Source: Catellatospora sp. KI3 (GTDB lineage: Bacteria > Actinomycetota > Actinomycetes > Mycobacteriales > Micromonosporaceae). Taken from it: DNA of 64,000 nucleotides. Location of the stretch: NCBI RefSeq assembly GCF_029948125.1, contig NZ_JASAMB010000007.1:1-64000 (forward strand), given 5' to 3'. The position numbers and the translations under genes were made by a program. Positions 16,813 to 25,100 of the stretch are shown here, in pieces; position 1 is the stretch's first letter; each line of letters opens with the position of its first letter. The notes under the pieces are model-generated. The model was not told the origin of the DNA. It searched no databases and worked only from the letters and a program-made list of their open reading frames with translations.

Positions 16813-17949
16813 ATGGGCGACTGGCTGAGCACCCTGCGCCGGAAGGCGGAGCTGCGCGAACGCGCCGGACTGCGGCGCGAACTGCGTCCACGTGAGGTTG
16901 GCGACACGATGACCGACCTCGCGGGCAACGACTACCTGGGCCTGTCCCGGCACCCCGAGGTGATCGCGGCGGCGACCCGCGCCCTGACCGGGTACGGCCT
17001 GGGCGCGACCGGTTCCCGCCTGGTCCGCGGCACCACCGACGCGCACGCCGCGCTGGAGGACGCGCTCGCGCACCGGCTCGGCACCGACCGGGCGCTGGTC
17101 TACTCCAGCGGCTACCTGGCCAACCTCGGCGTGGTCCGCGCCCTGTCCCAGCCCCGTACGCTGCTGGTCTGCGACGCCCACTGCCACGCCTCGCTCCTCG
17201 ACGGCTGCCGCCTGGCCGGCGTCGAGACGGCCGTCTTCGCCCACGGGGACCCCGCGGCCGCCGCGGCGGTCCTCGCCGCCCATCCGGGCCGCCCCGCGGT
17301 GGTGCTCACCGAGTCGGTCTTCTCCGTCGACGGCGACCTCGCCCGGCTGGCCGAACTGCACGCGGTGGCCCGTGCCCACAATGCGCTGCTGCTGGTGGAC
17401 GACGCGCACGGCCTCGGCGTGATCGGACCGGCCGGCGCCGGGGGCGTGGTCGCCGCCGGGATCGCGGGTGAGCCGGACGTCGTGGTCACCGCCACCCTGT
17501 CCAAGGCGCTGGGCGGTGCGGGCGGCGTGGTCGCCGGGCCGGAGGCGCTGATCCGGCACCTGATCGACACGGGCCGTACCTTCATCTTCGACACCGCCCT
17601 GCCCCCGGCCGTGACCGCCGGTGTGTCCGCCGCGCTGGCGGTATCCGCCACCCGCGACGACCTGCGGGCTACGCTGCACGAGCGCGCGCGTCAGATCCGC
17701 GACACGCTGCGCGGTGCCGGGCTGGAGGTCACCGACCCGGCGGGCGGCGTCGTGTCCGTCACCGCCGACTCGGCCGAGCAGGCCTGGGCCTGGGCCGGCG
17801 CCTGCCGGGACAAGGGCGTGGCGGTCGGCTGCTTCCGCCCGCCGTCCACCCCGGACCCGCGGTCGCGGCTGCGGTTGACGGTCAACGCGGGCGTTCCGGC
17901 CGAGCAGTTCGCGCGGGCATTGGAGATCATCGTGGAGGTACGGCCGTGA
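16813..17949 (+). CDS. bioF: 8-amino-7-oxononanoate synthase
   Basis: The 378-residue PLP enzyme joins pimeloyl-ACP/CoA and alanine. Visible motifs are the N-terminal GNDYLGLSRHPEV, the ATGSRLVRGTTDAH loop, VDDAHGLGVIG for PLP binding and the Schiff-base lysine in TATLSKALGG (Lys231). The ATG at 16813 directly follows a TTG that could also serve; both are served by GGATGAG. The stop overlaps the bioD start (GTGA), implying coupled translation. bioA is not in the window. Confidence 0.95.
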   Translation: MGDWLSTLRRKAELRERAGLRRELRPREVGDTMTDLAGNDYLGLSRHPEVIAAATRALTGYGLGATGSRLVRGTTDAHAALEDALAHRLGTDRALVYSSGYLANLGVVRALSQPRTLLVCDAHCHASLLDGCRLAGVETAVFAHGDPAAAAAVLAAHPGRPAVVLTESVFSVDGDLARLAELHAVARAHNALLLVDDAHGLGVIGPAGAGGVVAAGIAGEPDVVVTATLSKALGGAGGVVAGPEALIRHLIDTGRTFIFDTALPPAVTAGVSAALAVSATRDDLRATLHERARQIRDTLRGAGLEVTDPAGGVVSVTADSAEQAWAWAGACRDKGVAVGCFRPPSTPDPRSRLRLTVNAGVPAEQFARALEIIVEVRP

Positions 17950-18683
17950 GCACGGCGCTACGGGGAATCGTGCTGGTCACCGGCACCGACACCGGGGTCG
18001 GCAAGACCATCGTCACGGCGGCCGTGGCCGCCGCCGCCGGCGCGGACGGGCTGCGCGTCGGCGTGGTCAAACCGGCGCAGACCGGCGTCGACCCGTCGTA
18101 CGGCGAGGTCTCCGACATGGAGATCGTCAACCGCCTCGCCGCCCCGGCGACGGTGACGACGCTGCACGAGTTCCCCGACCCGCTCGCGCCGACGGCCGCC
18201 GCGCGGGTCGCGCAGCTCGAACCCCCGGACATGTTCGAGGTCATCGACCGGATCAAGGGCGTCGCCGCCGAGCACGACCTGACCCTGGTCGAGGGCGCGG
18301 GCGGGCTGCTGGTGCCGATGGGCACCCACCCCGGCGGCTCCCAGTGGACCCTGGCCGACCTGGCCGTGGCGCTGTCGGCACCCGCGATCGTGGTGGCCCG
18401 CGCCGGGCTGGGCACGCTCAACCACACCGCGCTGACGCTGGAGGCGATGGGCCGCCGCAGCATCCGGGCGTACCCGGTGCTGGGCGCCTGGCCCGACCGG
18501 CCCGAGCTGGTGCACTACACCAACCTCGCCGACCTGCCCGACGACCTGTACGGCCTGCTCCCCGACGGCGCCGGCGACATCGACCCCGGCGTCTTCCGCC
18601 GCAGCGCCCCCGAGTGGCTCCACCCGGCCCTCCACGGCACCGCCGACGACCCCCGCCTCCTCACCGAACCCGCCGACGACTGA
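17946..18683 (+). CDS. bioD: Dethiobiotin synthetase
   Basis: The 245-residue ATP-dependent carboxylase closes the ureido ring of dethiobiotin. The P-loop VTGTDTGVGKT (residues 11-21) and the VKPAQTG and VEGAGGLLVPMG motifs are diagnostic. The GTG start overlaps the bioF stop by four bases. The gene ends 8 bases before an E3 palindrome. Confidence 0.95.
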   Translation: MSTALRGIVLVTGTDTGVGKTIVTAAVAAAAGADGLRVGVVKPAQTGVDPSYGEVSDMEIVNRLAAPATVTTLHEFPDPLAPTAAARVAQLEPPDMFEVIDRIKGVAAEHDLTLVEGAGGLLVPMGTHPGGSQWTLADLAVALSAPAIVVARAGLGTLNHTALTLEAMGRRSIRAYPVLGAWPDRPELVHYTNLADLPDDLYGLLPDGAGDIDPGVFRRSAPEWLHPALHGTADDPRLLTEPADD

Positions 18684-18691
18684 CCTGCGGA

Positions 18692-18743
18692 AAGGAAGGG
18701 TCCCTTCTTATCGCTTTCCGTAGCAGAAGGGCCCCCTCTTAAC
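18692..18743 (+). repeat. E3 palindrome, copy b
   Basis: It begins AAGGAAGGGTCCCTTC and ends TTAAC, with the central spacer TTATCGCTTTCCGTAG. It is in sense orientation to bioD and starts 8 bases after its stop. One arm has the variant GGGTCCC, with the palindrome kept. Confidence 0.9.
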
Positions 18744-18797
18744 GCGACCGCTCTGAGGCGCTCAGCCGGCCCGGATGCCATGCGCCGGGTGATCGTG

Positions 18798-18855
18798 CAG
18801 TTTCGGGGAAACTGCGCGAATCGCGGTCAAGATTCCAGCACTTTCCCCGAAACTG
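18798..18855. repeat. E1 palindrome, copy b
   Basis: The arms 18798-18822 and 18831-18855 match at 22 of 25 positions. The flank GGTGATCG lies on the left, so this copy is inverted relative to copies a and c and faces the end of bioD instead. It sits between two inverted E3 copies in the gap between convergent bioD and P450 genes. Confidence 0.85.
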
Positions 18856-18908
18856 CGCCTCCCGCCGACCGCCCTGAGCGGGGCGGGCTCCTGCGCGATG
18901 CGGACGGA

Positions 18909-18961
18909 GTTAAGAAGGGGCCCTTCACCTACGGAAAGCGATAAGAAGGGGCCCTTCCTTA
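18909..18961 (-). repeat. E3 palindrome, copy c
   Basis: On the minus strand the element starts with TAAGGAAGGGCCCC, so its first bases form the TAA stop codon of the P450 gene. The spacer TTATCGCTTTCCGTAG equals that of copy b. It is in sense orientation to the P450 gene. Confidence 0.9.
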
Positions 18962-20137
18962 CCCCAGGGCGGGGTGGCGGATGGTGAAGGTGTCCGGCAT
19001 GCGGAAGCTGAGGTTGTCGGGGCACCAGGGGGCGCGGACCACCTCGGCTCGGCGGAGCAGGGGAGCGGTCTCCGCGACGACGACGGCGGCCTCCATCCGG
19101 GAGAGCTGGGCGCCGACGCAGCGGTGGGCGCCCGCGCCGAAGGCCAGGTGGCGGCGGGAGCCGCGCTGGCCGGGTACGAAGTCGTGCGGGTGCTCGGCCA
19201 CGTGGTGCCCGGCGCGGGCCAGCCAGAGCACGATGCTGCGCCCGCGCGGCACGGCCACGCCGTCGAGTTCGGTGTCGTACGCGGTGACGCGGCGCCAGGT
19301 CGGGATCGGCGGCTCCAGCCGCAGGCCCTCCTCGACCACGTCGTCGACCGCGATCGTGCCCCGGGCCAGCCCGGCCAGCACGGCGGGCTCGCCGGTGAGC
19401 CGGTGCAGCAGCAGGGTCAGGAACTGCGAGGTGGTCTCCTGCCCGGCGACCAGCAGGAAGAACAGCGCCCCGACCGGGGTGTCGCGGTGCAGCCCGTGGG
19501 CGGCGGTGTAGTCGCGCAGCTCGCCGACCATGCCGCCGGCGGTGGCGGCGAAGTCGCGCAGCATGGCGTGGAACCGCCCGACCGTGTCGGCGAGGACCAG
19601 CTGGCGCGGGGCGTCGAGGGGTGCCCAGAACAGTTCGAGCGCGGCCCGGGAGAACTCCTTGACCACGGCCGCGTCGGCGGCGGGCAGGTCGACCAGGCGG
19701 GCCAGCACCAGCAGGGGCAGGTCGGCGGCGAGCTCGGCGTAGAGGTCGACGGGTTCGCCCGCGCGCAGCCGGGCCGACAGCGCCGTGACCCGGCGGCGGA
19801 CCAGGCCGGTGAGCCACGGCTGCTGCTCGGCGACCCGGGTGGGGTGCAGTGCGCGGGCGGTGATCTCGCGGATGGCCGGGTGGGACGCGCCGCCGTTGTT
19901 GGCCAGCGTCGGCGGCAGGCGGAAGCCGTACGAGGTGAGCACGCGCATCGCGCTCACCGGCATCGGCGTGATCGCGTCGAGCGCGTTGTCGGGGCGGAAC
20001 GTGTCGGGGTCGGCCAGCACCCGCTTGATCACCTCGGGCCGGGTCACCACCACGTGGCGTACGCCGACGTGGTCGCGCACCTCGACGGTGGCGTCACCGG
20101 CCCCGCGCGGAGCCTGGTCCCAGGTCCGGAACAGCAC
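18959..20137 (-). CDS. Cytochrome P450
   Basis: The 392-residue protein has the I-helix oxygen-activation motif AGQETTS, the ExxR motif in EEGLRLEPP and the haem-binding loop FGAGAHRCVGAQLSR, whose Cys is the iron ligand. It is a soluble bacterial class I P450 that would need ferredoxin and a reductase from elsewhere. The frame is open for 34 more codons upstream; I picked the GTG at 20137 (VLFRTWDQAP) by length, without a strong ribosome-binding site. There is no biosynthetic cluster around it, so the substrate cannot be guessed. Its stop codon is part of an E3 element. Confidence 0.9.
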   Translation of the reverse strand: MLFRTWDQAPRGAGDATVEVRDHVGVRHVVVTRPEVIKRVLADPDTFRPDNALDAITPMPVSAMRVLTSYGFRLPPTLANNGGASHPAIREITARALHPTRVAEQQPWLTGLVRRRVTALSARLRAGEPVDLYAELAADLPLLVLARLVDLPAADAAVVKEFSRAALELFWAPLDAPRQLVLADTVGRFHAMLRDFAATAGGMVGELRDYTAAHGLHRDTPVGALFFLLVAGQETTSQFLTLLLHRLTGEPAVLAGLARGTIAVDDVVEEGLRLEPPIPTWRRVTAYDTELDGVAVPRGRSIVLWLARAGHHVAEHPHDFVPGQRGSRRHLAFGAGAHRCVGAQLSRMEAAVVVAETAPLLRRAEVVRAPWCPDNLSFRMPDTFTIRHPALG

Positions 20138-20244
20138 TCGACCACGGTACAAGGCGCCGCCGCGGGGACCTTGGGGAGGTCGCGCCGGGTGCGACCGCCC
20201 ACACCTGATCGGCGGGATATTGAGACATGCACATCGCACTATGA

Positions 20245-20273
20245 CATGAGAGACTCATGATATTCGATCGAAT
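20245..20273. promoter_or_regulatory. Two adjacent palindromes upstream of the small secreted protein genes
   Basis: CATGAGAGACTCATG (20245-20259) has perfect 6-base arms, and ATTCGATCGAAT (20262-20273) is a perfect 12-base palindrome. They lie 45-73 bases before the first small secreted protein gene, in an AT-rich patch that probably holds its promoter. They are candidate operators for an unknown regulator. Confidence 0.5.
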
Positions 20274-20317
20274 CCGCGCTCGGAGAGCTCCGGGCGCGAG
20301 TCTCACCTGGAGGACCG

Positions 20318-20650
20318 ATGCGCATCTCTTCCGCTGTCGTCAGGGCCGGGCTGACCCTGGCCGCCATCGGCGCGGCGCTGGCCGTACCCACCGCGGCCCA
20401 GGCGGCGGGCAGCACCGTGAGCTGTGAGTCCGGCTACAGCACCATCATCTGCGGGCTGAGCGGCGGTCCGGTCGACAGCGTGAAGTGGTCCAGGAACGGC
20501 AGCTACATTCAGGCCTGGGACAACCAGATGAGCGTCACCGGCGGGTGCGCCAGCGGCCAGTGGTACACGTTCACGGCCACGGTGACGGTCGGCGGCGTGG
20601 TCGAGACGCCCTCGTACAGCCTCCTGTGCTGGCGGGGCCCATGGCGCTGA
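20318..20650 (+). CDS. Small secreted Ig-like protein 1
   Basis: The 110-residue precursor has a Sec signal peptide ending near AAQA at residue 29. The mature 80-residue domain contains four cysteines (SCESGYSTIICGLSGG, GGCASG and LLCW) and alternating strands with Trp and Tyr, which suggests a small disulfide-linked beta sandwich. A GGAGGACCG site precedes the ATG. The next gene is a clear paralogue with the same leader region and the same four cysteines. No known family is recognised; the role outside the cell is unknown. Confidence 0.72.
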   Translation: MRISSAVVRAGLTLAAIGAALAVPTAAQAAGSTVSCESGYSTIICGLSGGPVDSVKWSRNGSYIQAWDNQMSVTGGCASGQWYTFTATVTVGGVVETPSYSLLCWRGPWR

Positions 20651-20778
20651 CACGCTGACGCCCCCCGAACCGCCAGCTGTTCAAACATTTACATGTGAGC
20701 ATGGAATGGCGGCCGGGGGCTGCTCGATACTTGGCGGGCCGGAGATCCCGGCGGAACGGACTCCACTGTGGAGGATCG

Positions 20779-21108
20779 ATGCGCACGTCTTCTGCCGTCC
20801 TCGGGGCGGGCGTGGCCCTGGCAGCCCTCGGTGCGACGCTGCTCGGCGCCGCACCGGCGATGGCCGCGACCCACGTCGTCGGCTGCGAGCCGGGCTACAG
20901 CACCATCGCCTGCGAGCTGTCCGGCCCCAAGGCCGACAGCATCAAGTGGAGCATGAACGGGGTGTACATCCCGAGCTGGGACAACAAGGTGAGCGTCTTC
21001 ACCGCGTGCACGCCCGGCCAGCGCTACTCGTTCAAGGCGACGGTCACCACCGGCGGGGTGGTCGAGGCGCCCGTCTACAACGCCGTCTGCCGCCGGGTCC
21101 CCAGCTGA
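20779..21108 (+). CDS. Small secreted Ig-like protein 2 (paralogue)
   Basis: The 109-residue precursor repeats the plan of the preceding gene: signal peptide to about AMA at residue 29, then CEPGYSTIACELSG, a WSMNGVYIPSWDNKVSV strand pair, ACTPGQRYSF and a last CRR. The four cysteines align with those of protein 1. The ribosome-binding region TGGAGGATCGATGCGCA nearly copies that of gene 1. The in-frame ATG at 20695 is rejected because it would hide the signal peptide. The pair arose by tandem duplication and has diverged since. Confidence 0.72.
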   Translation: MRTSSAVLGAGVALAALGATLLGAAPAMAATHVVGCEPGYSTIACELSGPKADSIKWSMNGVYIPSWDNKVSVFTACTPGQRYSFKATVTTGGVVEAPVYNAVCRRVPS

Positions 21109-21154
21109 AGCATCCCTGCCCGGACGCCGTCTCCGCGAGGGGGCGGCGTCCGGC

Positions 21155-22201
21155 TCACTCCGGGCGCTGCGGCTCGATGACGGTGATGCCGGTCGGCGGG
21201 CGCTCGCCCATCGCGGCCAGGGCCGCCGGGACGCCCGACAGCGGGATGCTCACGGTGACCAGTGAGTCCGGGCGGATCCGGTCGAGCACCAGCCGCAGCA
21301 GCTCCGGGTAGTCGTCGGCGGACAGGCCGTGGCTGCCGAGGATCTCCAGCTCGTACCCGATGACGCGGCTCATCGGCAGGGCCGGGTCGCCGACCGCCGA
21401 GGGCAGCAGCCCGACCTGCACGTGGCGGCCCCGGCGGCGCAGGCTGAGGATGGCGGCGGTGGCGGTCACCGAACTGCCCAGCGCGTCCAGCGTCAGGTGC
21501 GCGCCCCCGCCGGTGAGTTCGCGGACCGCCTCGACCGGGTCGGACTCGGCACTGTTGACCGTGGCGACCGCGCCGTGCGACCGGGCCAGGGCGAGCGCGC
21601 CCGGTGAGACGTCGACCGCGATGACCCGGGCGCCGTACGCGGTGGCGATCATGACGGCGGACAGGCCGACGCCGCCGCAGCCGTACACGGCGACCCATTC
21701 GCCCGGCGCGACCCGGCCCTGCGCCGTGACCGCCCGGTACGCGGTGGCGAACCGGCAGCCCAGCGCGGCCGCGGCCGCGTACGACAGCTCCGGCGGCAGC
21801 GACACCAGGTTCACGTCGGCGTGGTGGATCACGGTGTACTGCGCGAAAGAGCCCCAGTGGGTGAACCCGGGCTGGGTCTGCCGCTCGCACACCTGGTGGT
21901 CCCCGGCCCGGCAGGACGGGCAGGACCCGCAGCCGCACACGAACGGCACGGTGACCCGGTCGCCGGGCCGCCAGCGCCGCACCCCGTCGCCGACCGCGTG
22001 CACCACCCCGGCCAGCTCGTGGCCGGGCACGTGCGGGAACGTCGCGATGTCGGGGTCGTGGCCCATCCAGCCGTGCCAGTCGCTGCGGCACAGCCCGGTC
22101 GCCTCGACCCGGACCACCGCCCCGGCGGGCGGCGCCACCGGGTCGGGCACCTCGCGGACCTGCGGGATCGCCCCGAACCCGTCGTAGACCACCGCGCGCA
22201 T
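21155..22201 (-). CDS. Zinc-dependent alcohol dehydrogenase family protein
   Basis: The 348-residue medium-chain dehydrogenase has the catalytic-zinc ligands in TGLCRSDWHGW and PGHELAGVV. Four structural-zinc cysteines lie in CGCGSCPSCRAGDHQVC, and the NAD(P) loop is GCGGVGLSAVM. It should oxidise an alcohol or reduce an aldehyde; the substrate is not visible. The ATG at 22201 has a GGAGGATGAC site. It lies 65 bases after the GH20 gene on the same strand and may be co-transcribed with it. Confidence 0.9.
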   Translation of the reverse strand: MRAVVYDGFGAIPQVREVPDPVAPPAGAVVRVEATGLCRSDWHGWMGHDPDIATFPHVPGHELAGVVHAVGDGVRRWRPGDRVTVPFVCGCGSCPSCRAGDHQVCERQTQPGFTHWGSFAQYTVIHHADVNLVSLPPELSYAAAAALGCRFATAYRAVTAQGRVAPGEWVAVYGCGGVGLSAVMIATAYGARVIAVDVSPGALALARSHGAVATVNSAESDPVEAVRELTGGGAHLTLDALGSSVTATAAILSLRRRGRHVQVGLLPSAVGDPALPMSRVIGYELEILGSHGLSADDYPELLRLVLDRIRPDSLVTVSIPLSGVPAALAAMGERPPTGITVIEPQRPE

Positions 22202-22266
22202 ACAGTCATCCTCCCCGCTGTGCACCGCGCGGCCTTCTGCACGCGGTGCACAGCAGGATATGTCGA

Positions 22267-23766
22267 TCAGTCGAGCGGGCGGTAGGTCACGCCCATGGCG
22301 TCGAAGCGCGGCAGCTGCGCGGCCAGTCGCCGCCGGAACTCCGCCTCGTCGCCGCGGGTGCCCCAGCCCGCCTCGGCCACCGCGCACAGGCGGGGGAGCA
22401 AGTTGTACTCGGCGCGGGCGGGGGTGGGCAGGTACTCGGTCCACAGGTTGCCCTGCACGCCGATCACCCGGTGGCCGTTGTCCGGGGCGTCGGCCGGCTC
22501 GGGGTCGTAGCCGTACACGGTGGACAGCGGGGTGGGGCCCGAGCCGATCGACAGCGGCTCGCCCTCGGCCATCGACTCGTTGTAGTCCAGGTAGACGTGG
22601 CTCTGCGGGGTGGCGATGACGTCGTGGCCGTCGCGCAGCGCCGCGACCACGCGGTCCTGGGCGCGCCAGGCCATGATCACCGCGTCGGCGGGCACGCCCC
22701 GGCCGACCAGCTCGTCCCAGACCACGACCCGGCGGCCGTGCCCGCGCAGGTGGTCGGCGAGCTGGTTGATCCACCAGCCGAGCAGGTCCTCGGGGTCGGT
22801 GAGGCCGAGTTCGGCCATCCGGGCGCGGCCGCTCTCGCCGGCCAGCCACTCGCGCGGCGGCACCTCGTCGCCGCCGAGGTGGATCAGCTCGCTCGGGAAC
22901 ACGTCGACCAGCTCGTCGAGCACCTCGCGCAGCACCGCGACGGTGGCGTCGTCGCAGTTGAGCACCCGGTCGTGGATGCCCCACCGGGTGGCCGTCGCGT
23001 GCCGTACCTCGGGGAAGTTGCCCAGCTCCGGGTAGGCGGCCACGGCCGCGACGGTGTGGCCGGGCAGGTCGATCTCGGGTACGACGGTGACGCCGCGCCG
23101 GGCCGCATACGCGACCAGCCCGCGCAGCTCGTCCTGGGTGTAGTAGCCGCCGTGCGGCTCGCCGTCGCTGCGCCCCTCGCGCTCGTGCCCGACCGGCGAC
23201 TCGGCGCGCCAGCCGCCCACTGAGGTGAGCCTGGGGTGGCGGCGCACCTCGAAGCGCCAGCCCTGGTCCTCGGTCAGGTGCAGGTGCAGTGTGTTCATCC
23301 GGTGCATCGCGATCAGGTCGACCACGGTGTACAGCCACGACACCGGCTTGTACCAGCGGCCGACGTCGATCATGATGCCGCGCCACGGGTAGCGCGGGCT
23401 GTCGGTGATCTCGACGTACGGCAGGGACCGGGCGGTGCCGGGCACGGGCCGCGCCGCGTACGCCGCGACCGGCAGCAGCTGCCGCAGCGCCTGCACCGCC
23501 CAGCGCAGTCCGGCGAGCGTCACGGCGGTGGCGTGCACCCCCGTCTCGTCCACGATCAGGGTGTAGCCCTCGTCGCCCAGGTGGGCGGCGCCGCCGAGGC
23601 TGAACCGCAGGCCGCCGGGGCCGTCGGGCAGCGGCAGGCGGGTCGCGGGGGTGAGCAGTTCGCGCAGCAGCGCGGCGATCTCGGCGGGCGCGTCGACGAC
23701 GGTGTCGGCGGTCAGCGTCCACTCGCCGGGGCGGGACGCGTACGACGTGGGCTGGGGGATCAGCAC
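22267..23766 (-). CDS. GH20 beta-N-acetylhexosaminidase
   Basis: The 499-residue protein has an N-terminal GH20b-type domain (1-115) and a catalytic TIM barrel from about YPWRGIMIDVGRWY (126-139). The barrel includes HLHLTEDQGWR, the stabilising-Asp/acid-Glu pair HLGGDEVP (Asp300-Glu301) and a late GNLWTEYL. It removes GlcNAc or GalNAc from chitin oligosaccharides or glycans by substrate-assisted catalysis. I see no signal peptide, so it probably acts on imported sugars. It is divergent from a LacI regulator, with LacI-type palindromes between them. Confidence 0.93.
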   Translation of the reverse strand: MLIPQPTSYASRPGEWTLTADTVVDAPAEIAALLRELLTPATRLPLPDGPGGLRFSLGGAAHLGDEGYTLIVDETGVHATAVTLAGLRWAVQALRQLLPVAAYAARPVPGTARSLPYVEITDSPRYPWRGIMIDVGRWYKPVSWLYTVVDLIAMHRMNTLHLHLTEDQGWRFEVRRHPRLTSVGGWRAESPVGHEREGRSDGEPHGGYYTQDELRGLVAYAARRGVTVVPEIDLPGHTVAAVAAYPELGNFPEVRHATATRWGIHDRVLNCDDATVAVLREVLDELVDVFPSELIHLGGDEVPPREWLAGESGRARMAELGLTDPEDLLGWWINQLADHLRGHGRRVVVWDELVGRGVPADAVIMAWRAQDRVVAALRDGHDVIATPQSHVYLDYNESMAEGEPLSIGSGPTPLSTVYGYDPEPADAPDNGHRVIGVQGNLWTEYLPTPARAEYNLLPRLCAVAEAGWGTRGDEAEFRRRLAAQLPRFDAMGVTYRPLD

Positions 23767-23809
23767 GACGGCTCCTCCTCGGACCCGCGCGGCGGCAGGT
23801 CAGTGCTCA

Positions 23810-23821
23810 GAAAACGATTTC
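23810..23821. promoter_or_regulatory. LacI-type operator upstream of the GH20 gene
   Basis: GAAAACGATTTC fits the GAAANCGNTTTC pattern of many LacI-family operators exactly. It lies 44 bases before the GH20 start on the minus strand and so near its promoter. Confidence 0.65.
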
Positions 23822-23928
23822 CGTAGGCGTGGGCGCACCGTGGTACGTCTTCTTAACAGTAGCCAAGGTCGGTCGGATCGCCGGGCGCGATCGGGCCGCG
23901 GCGGCCCCGGCGCGGGCGGGCCCGGCCG

Positions 23929-23968
23929 TGGACACCGGATCGGCGCGACGAGTAGTGTAAACGCTTTC
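23929..23968 (+). promoter_or_regulatory. Promoter and operator of the LacI gene
   Basis: TGGACA at 23929-23934 and TAGTGT at 23953-23958 are separated by 18 bases and form a good promoter. The palindrome GTAAACGCTTTC at 23957-23968 starts in the -10 element and covers the start point. This supports autoregulation by the regulator that follows. Confidence 0.6.
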
Positions 23969-24013
23969 TCGAGGCGTTTCCGCTGCTCGTCCTCGTACCA
24001 ACGGGGGTTCTCC

Positions 24014-25051
24014 ATGACGACCAAGCGACCCACCATCCGCGACGTCGCGGCGCTCGCCGGGGTGTCGGTGGCCACGGTCTCGCGCGTGCTCTCCGGCGAC
24101 TACCCGGTCGCCGGGGCCACGCGCACCCGGGTGCAGCGCGCGGTCCGCGACCTCGACTACGTCGTCAACGCGCACGCCCGCGCGCTGTCCGGCGCCACCT
24201 CGAAGGTCGTCGCCATCGTCATGTTCAACGTGACCACGCCGTTCTACGCGCACATCGCCGCGGGCGTCGAGGCGCAGGCCGCCGAGGCCGACCGGCTCTG
24301 CCTGGTCTGCACCACCGGCGGCGACCCCGACCGGGAGCTGGAGATCGTCAAGCTGATGCGCGAGCAGCACGCCGACGCGGTGATCCTGGTCGGCGGCGTC
24401 ACCATGACCGACGACTACCGCGAGCGGATGCACCGCTACGCCAAGGCGCTGGAGGACGCGAACAGCCGCCTGGTCCTGTGCGGCCGCCCCGCGCCGTCGC
24501 CGGACTTCCCGGCCGTCACCGTCGAGTACGACAACGTCGGCGGCGCCTACGCCGCCACCAGCCACCTGCTGTCGGTCGGCCACCGCCGCATCGCCTTCCT
24601 GGGCGGCGCGGTCGGCAACACCACCTTCGACGGCCGCGACACCGGCTACCGCAGGGCGATGGCCGCGTTCGGCGCGACCGTCGACCCGGCCCTGGTCAGC
24701 CACCACGGCAGCCTCGGCCCGGAGTACGGCTTCGCGCGCGTCGGCGAGCTGCTCGCCGCCGGGACCGACTTCACCGCGATCTTCGCCGTCAACGACCACG
24801 TGGCGGCCGGCGCGATACGGGCCCTGCGCGCCGCGGGCAAGCGGGTCCCCGACGACGTCTCGATCATCGGGTATGACGACACCCCGTTCGCGCCGGACCT
24901 GTCCACGCCGCTGACCAGCGTGCACCTGCCGCACGACGAGCTGGGGCGCACGGCCGTGAGACTGGCGCTGCAGCGCACCGGCCCGGCCCGGCAGCACGTC
25001 ATGCTCGGCACCCACATCACCATGCGAGACTCGGTCCGCCCGCTGGTCTGA
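24014..25051 (+). CDS. LacI-family transcriptional regulator (GH20 locus)
   Basis: The 345-residue repressor has the helix-turn-helix TIRDVAALAGVSVATVSRVL (about residues 7-26), the hinge ARALSGATSKV and a sugar-binding-protein-like domain. It is divergent from the GH20 gene, and operator-like palindromes lie in front of both. It likely controls hexosaminidase expression in response to a sugar. The ATG at 24014 follows GGGGG; a longer frame upstream has no family sequence. It is not a close relative of CebR: its hinge and effector regions differ clearly. Confidence 0.9.
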   Translation: MTTKRPTIRDVAALAGVSVATVSRVLSGDYPVAGATRTRVQRAVRDLDYVVNAHARALSGATSKVVAIVMFNVTTPFYAHIAAGVEAQAAEADRLCLVCTTGGDPDRELEIVKLMREQHADAVILVGGVTMTDDYRERMHRYAKALEDANSRLVLCGRPAPSPDFPAVTVEYDNVGGAYAATSHLLSVGHRRIAFLGGAVGNTTFDGRDTGYRRAMAAFGATVDPALVSHHGSLGPEYGFARVGELLAAGTDFTAIFAVNDHVAAGAIRALRAAGKRVPDDVSIIGYDDTPFAPDLSTPLTSVHLPHDELGRTAVRLALQRTGPARQHVMLGTHITMRDSVRPLV

Positions 25052-25100
25052 GCGGCCCGCCGCCGACCCGGGGAAGGGGATCGACGGCGGGCCGCCGGCC

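Noticed and set aside
18959-20137. P450 as part of a natural-product gene cluster
   Set aside because: Neighbours are biotin genes and small secreted proteins; no PKS, NRPS, terpene or RiPP genes are in the window.
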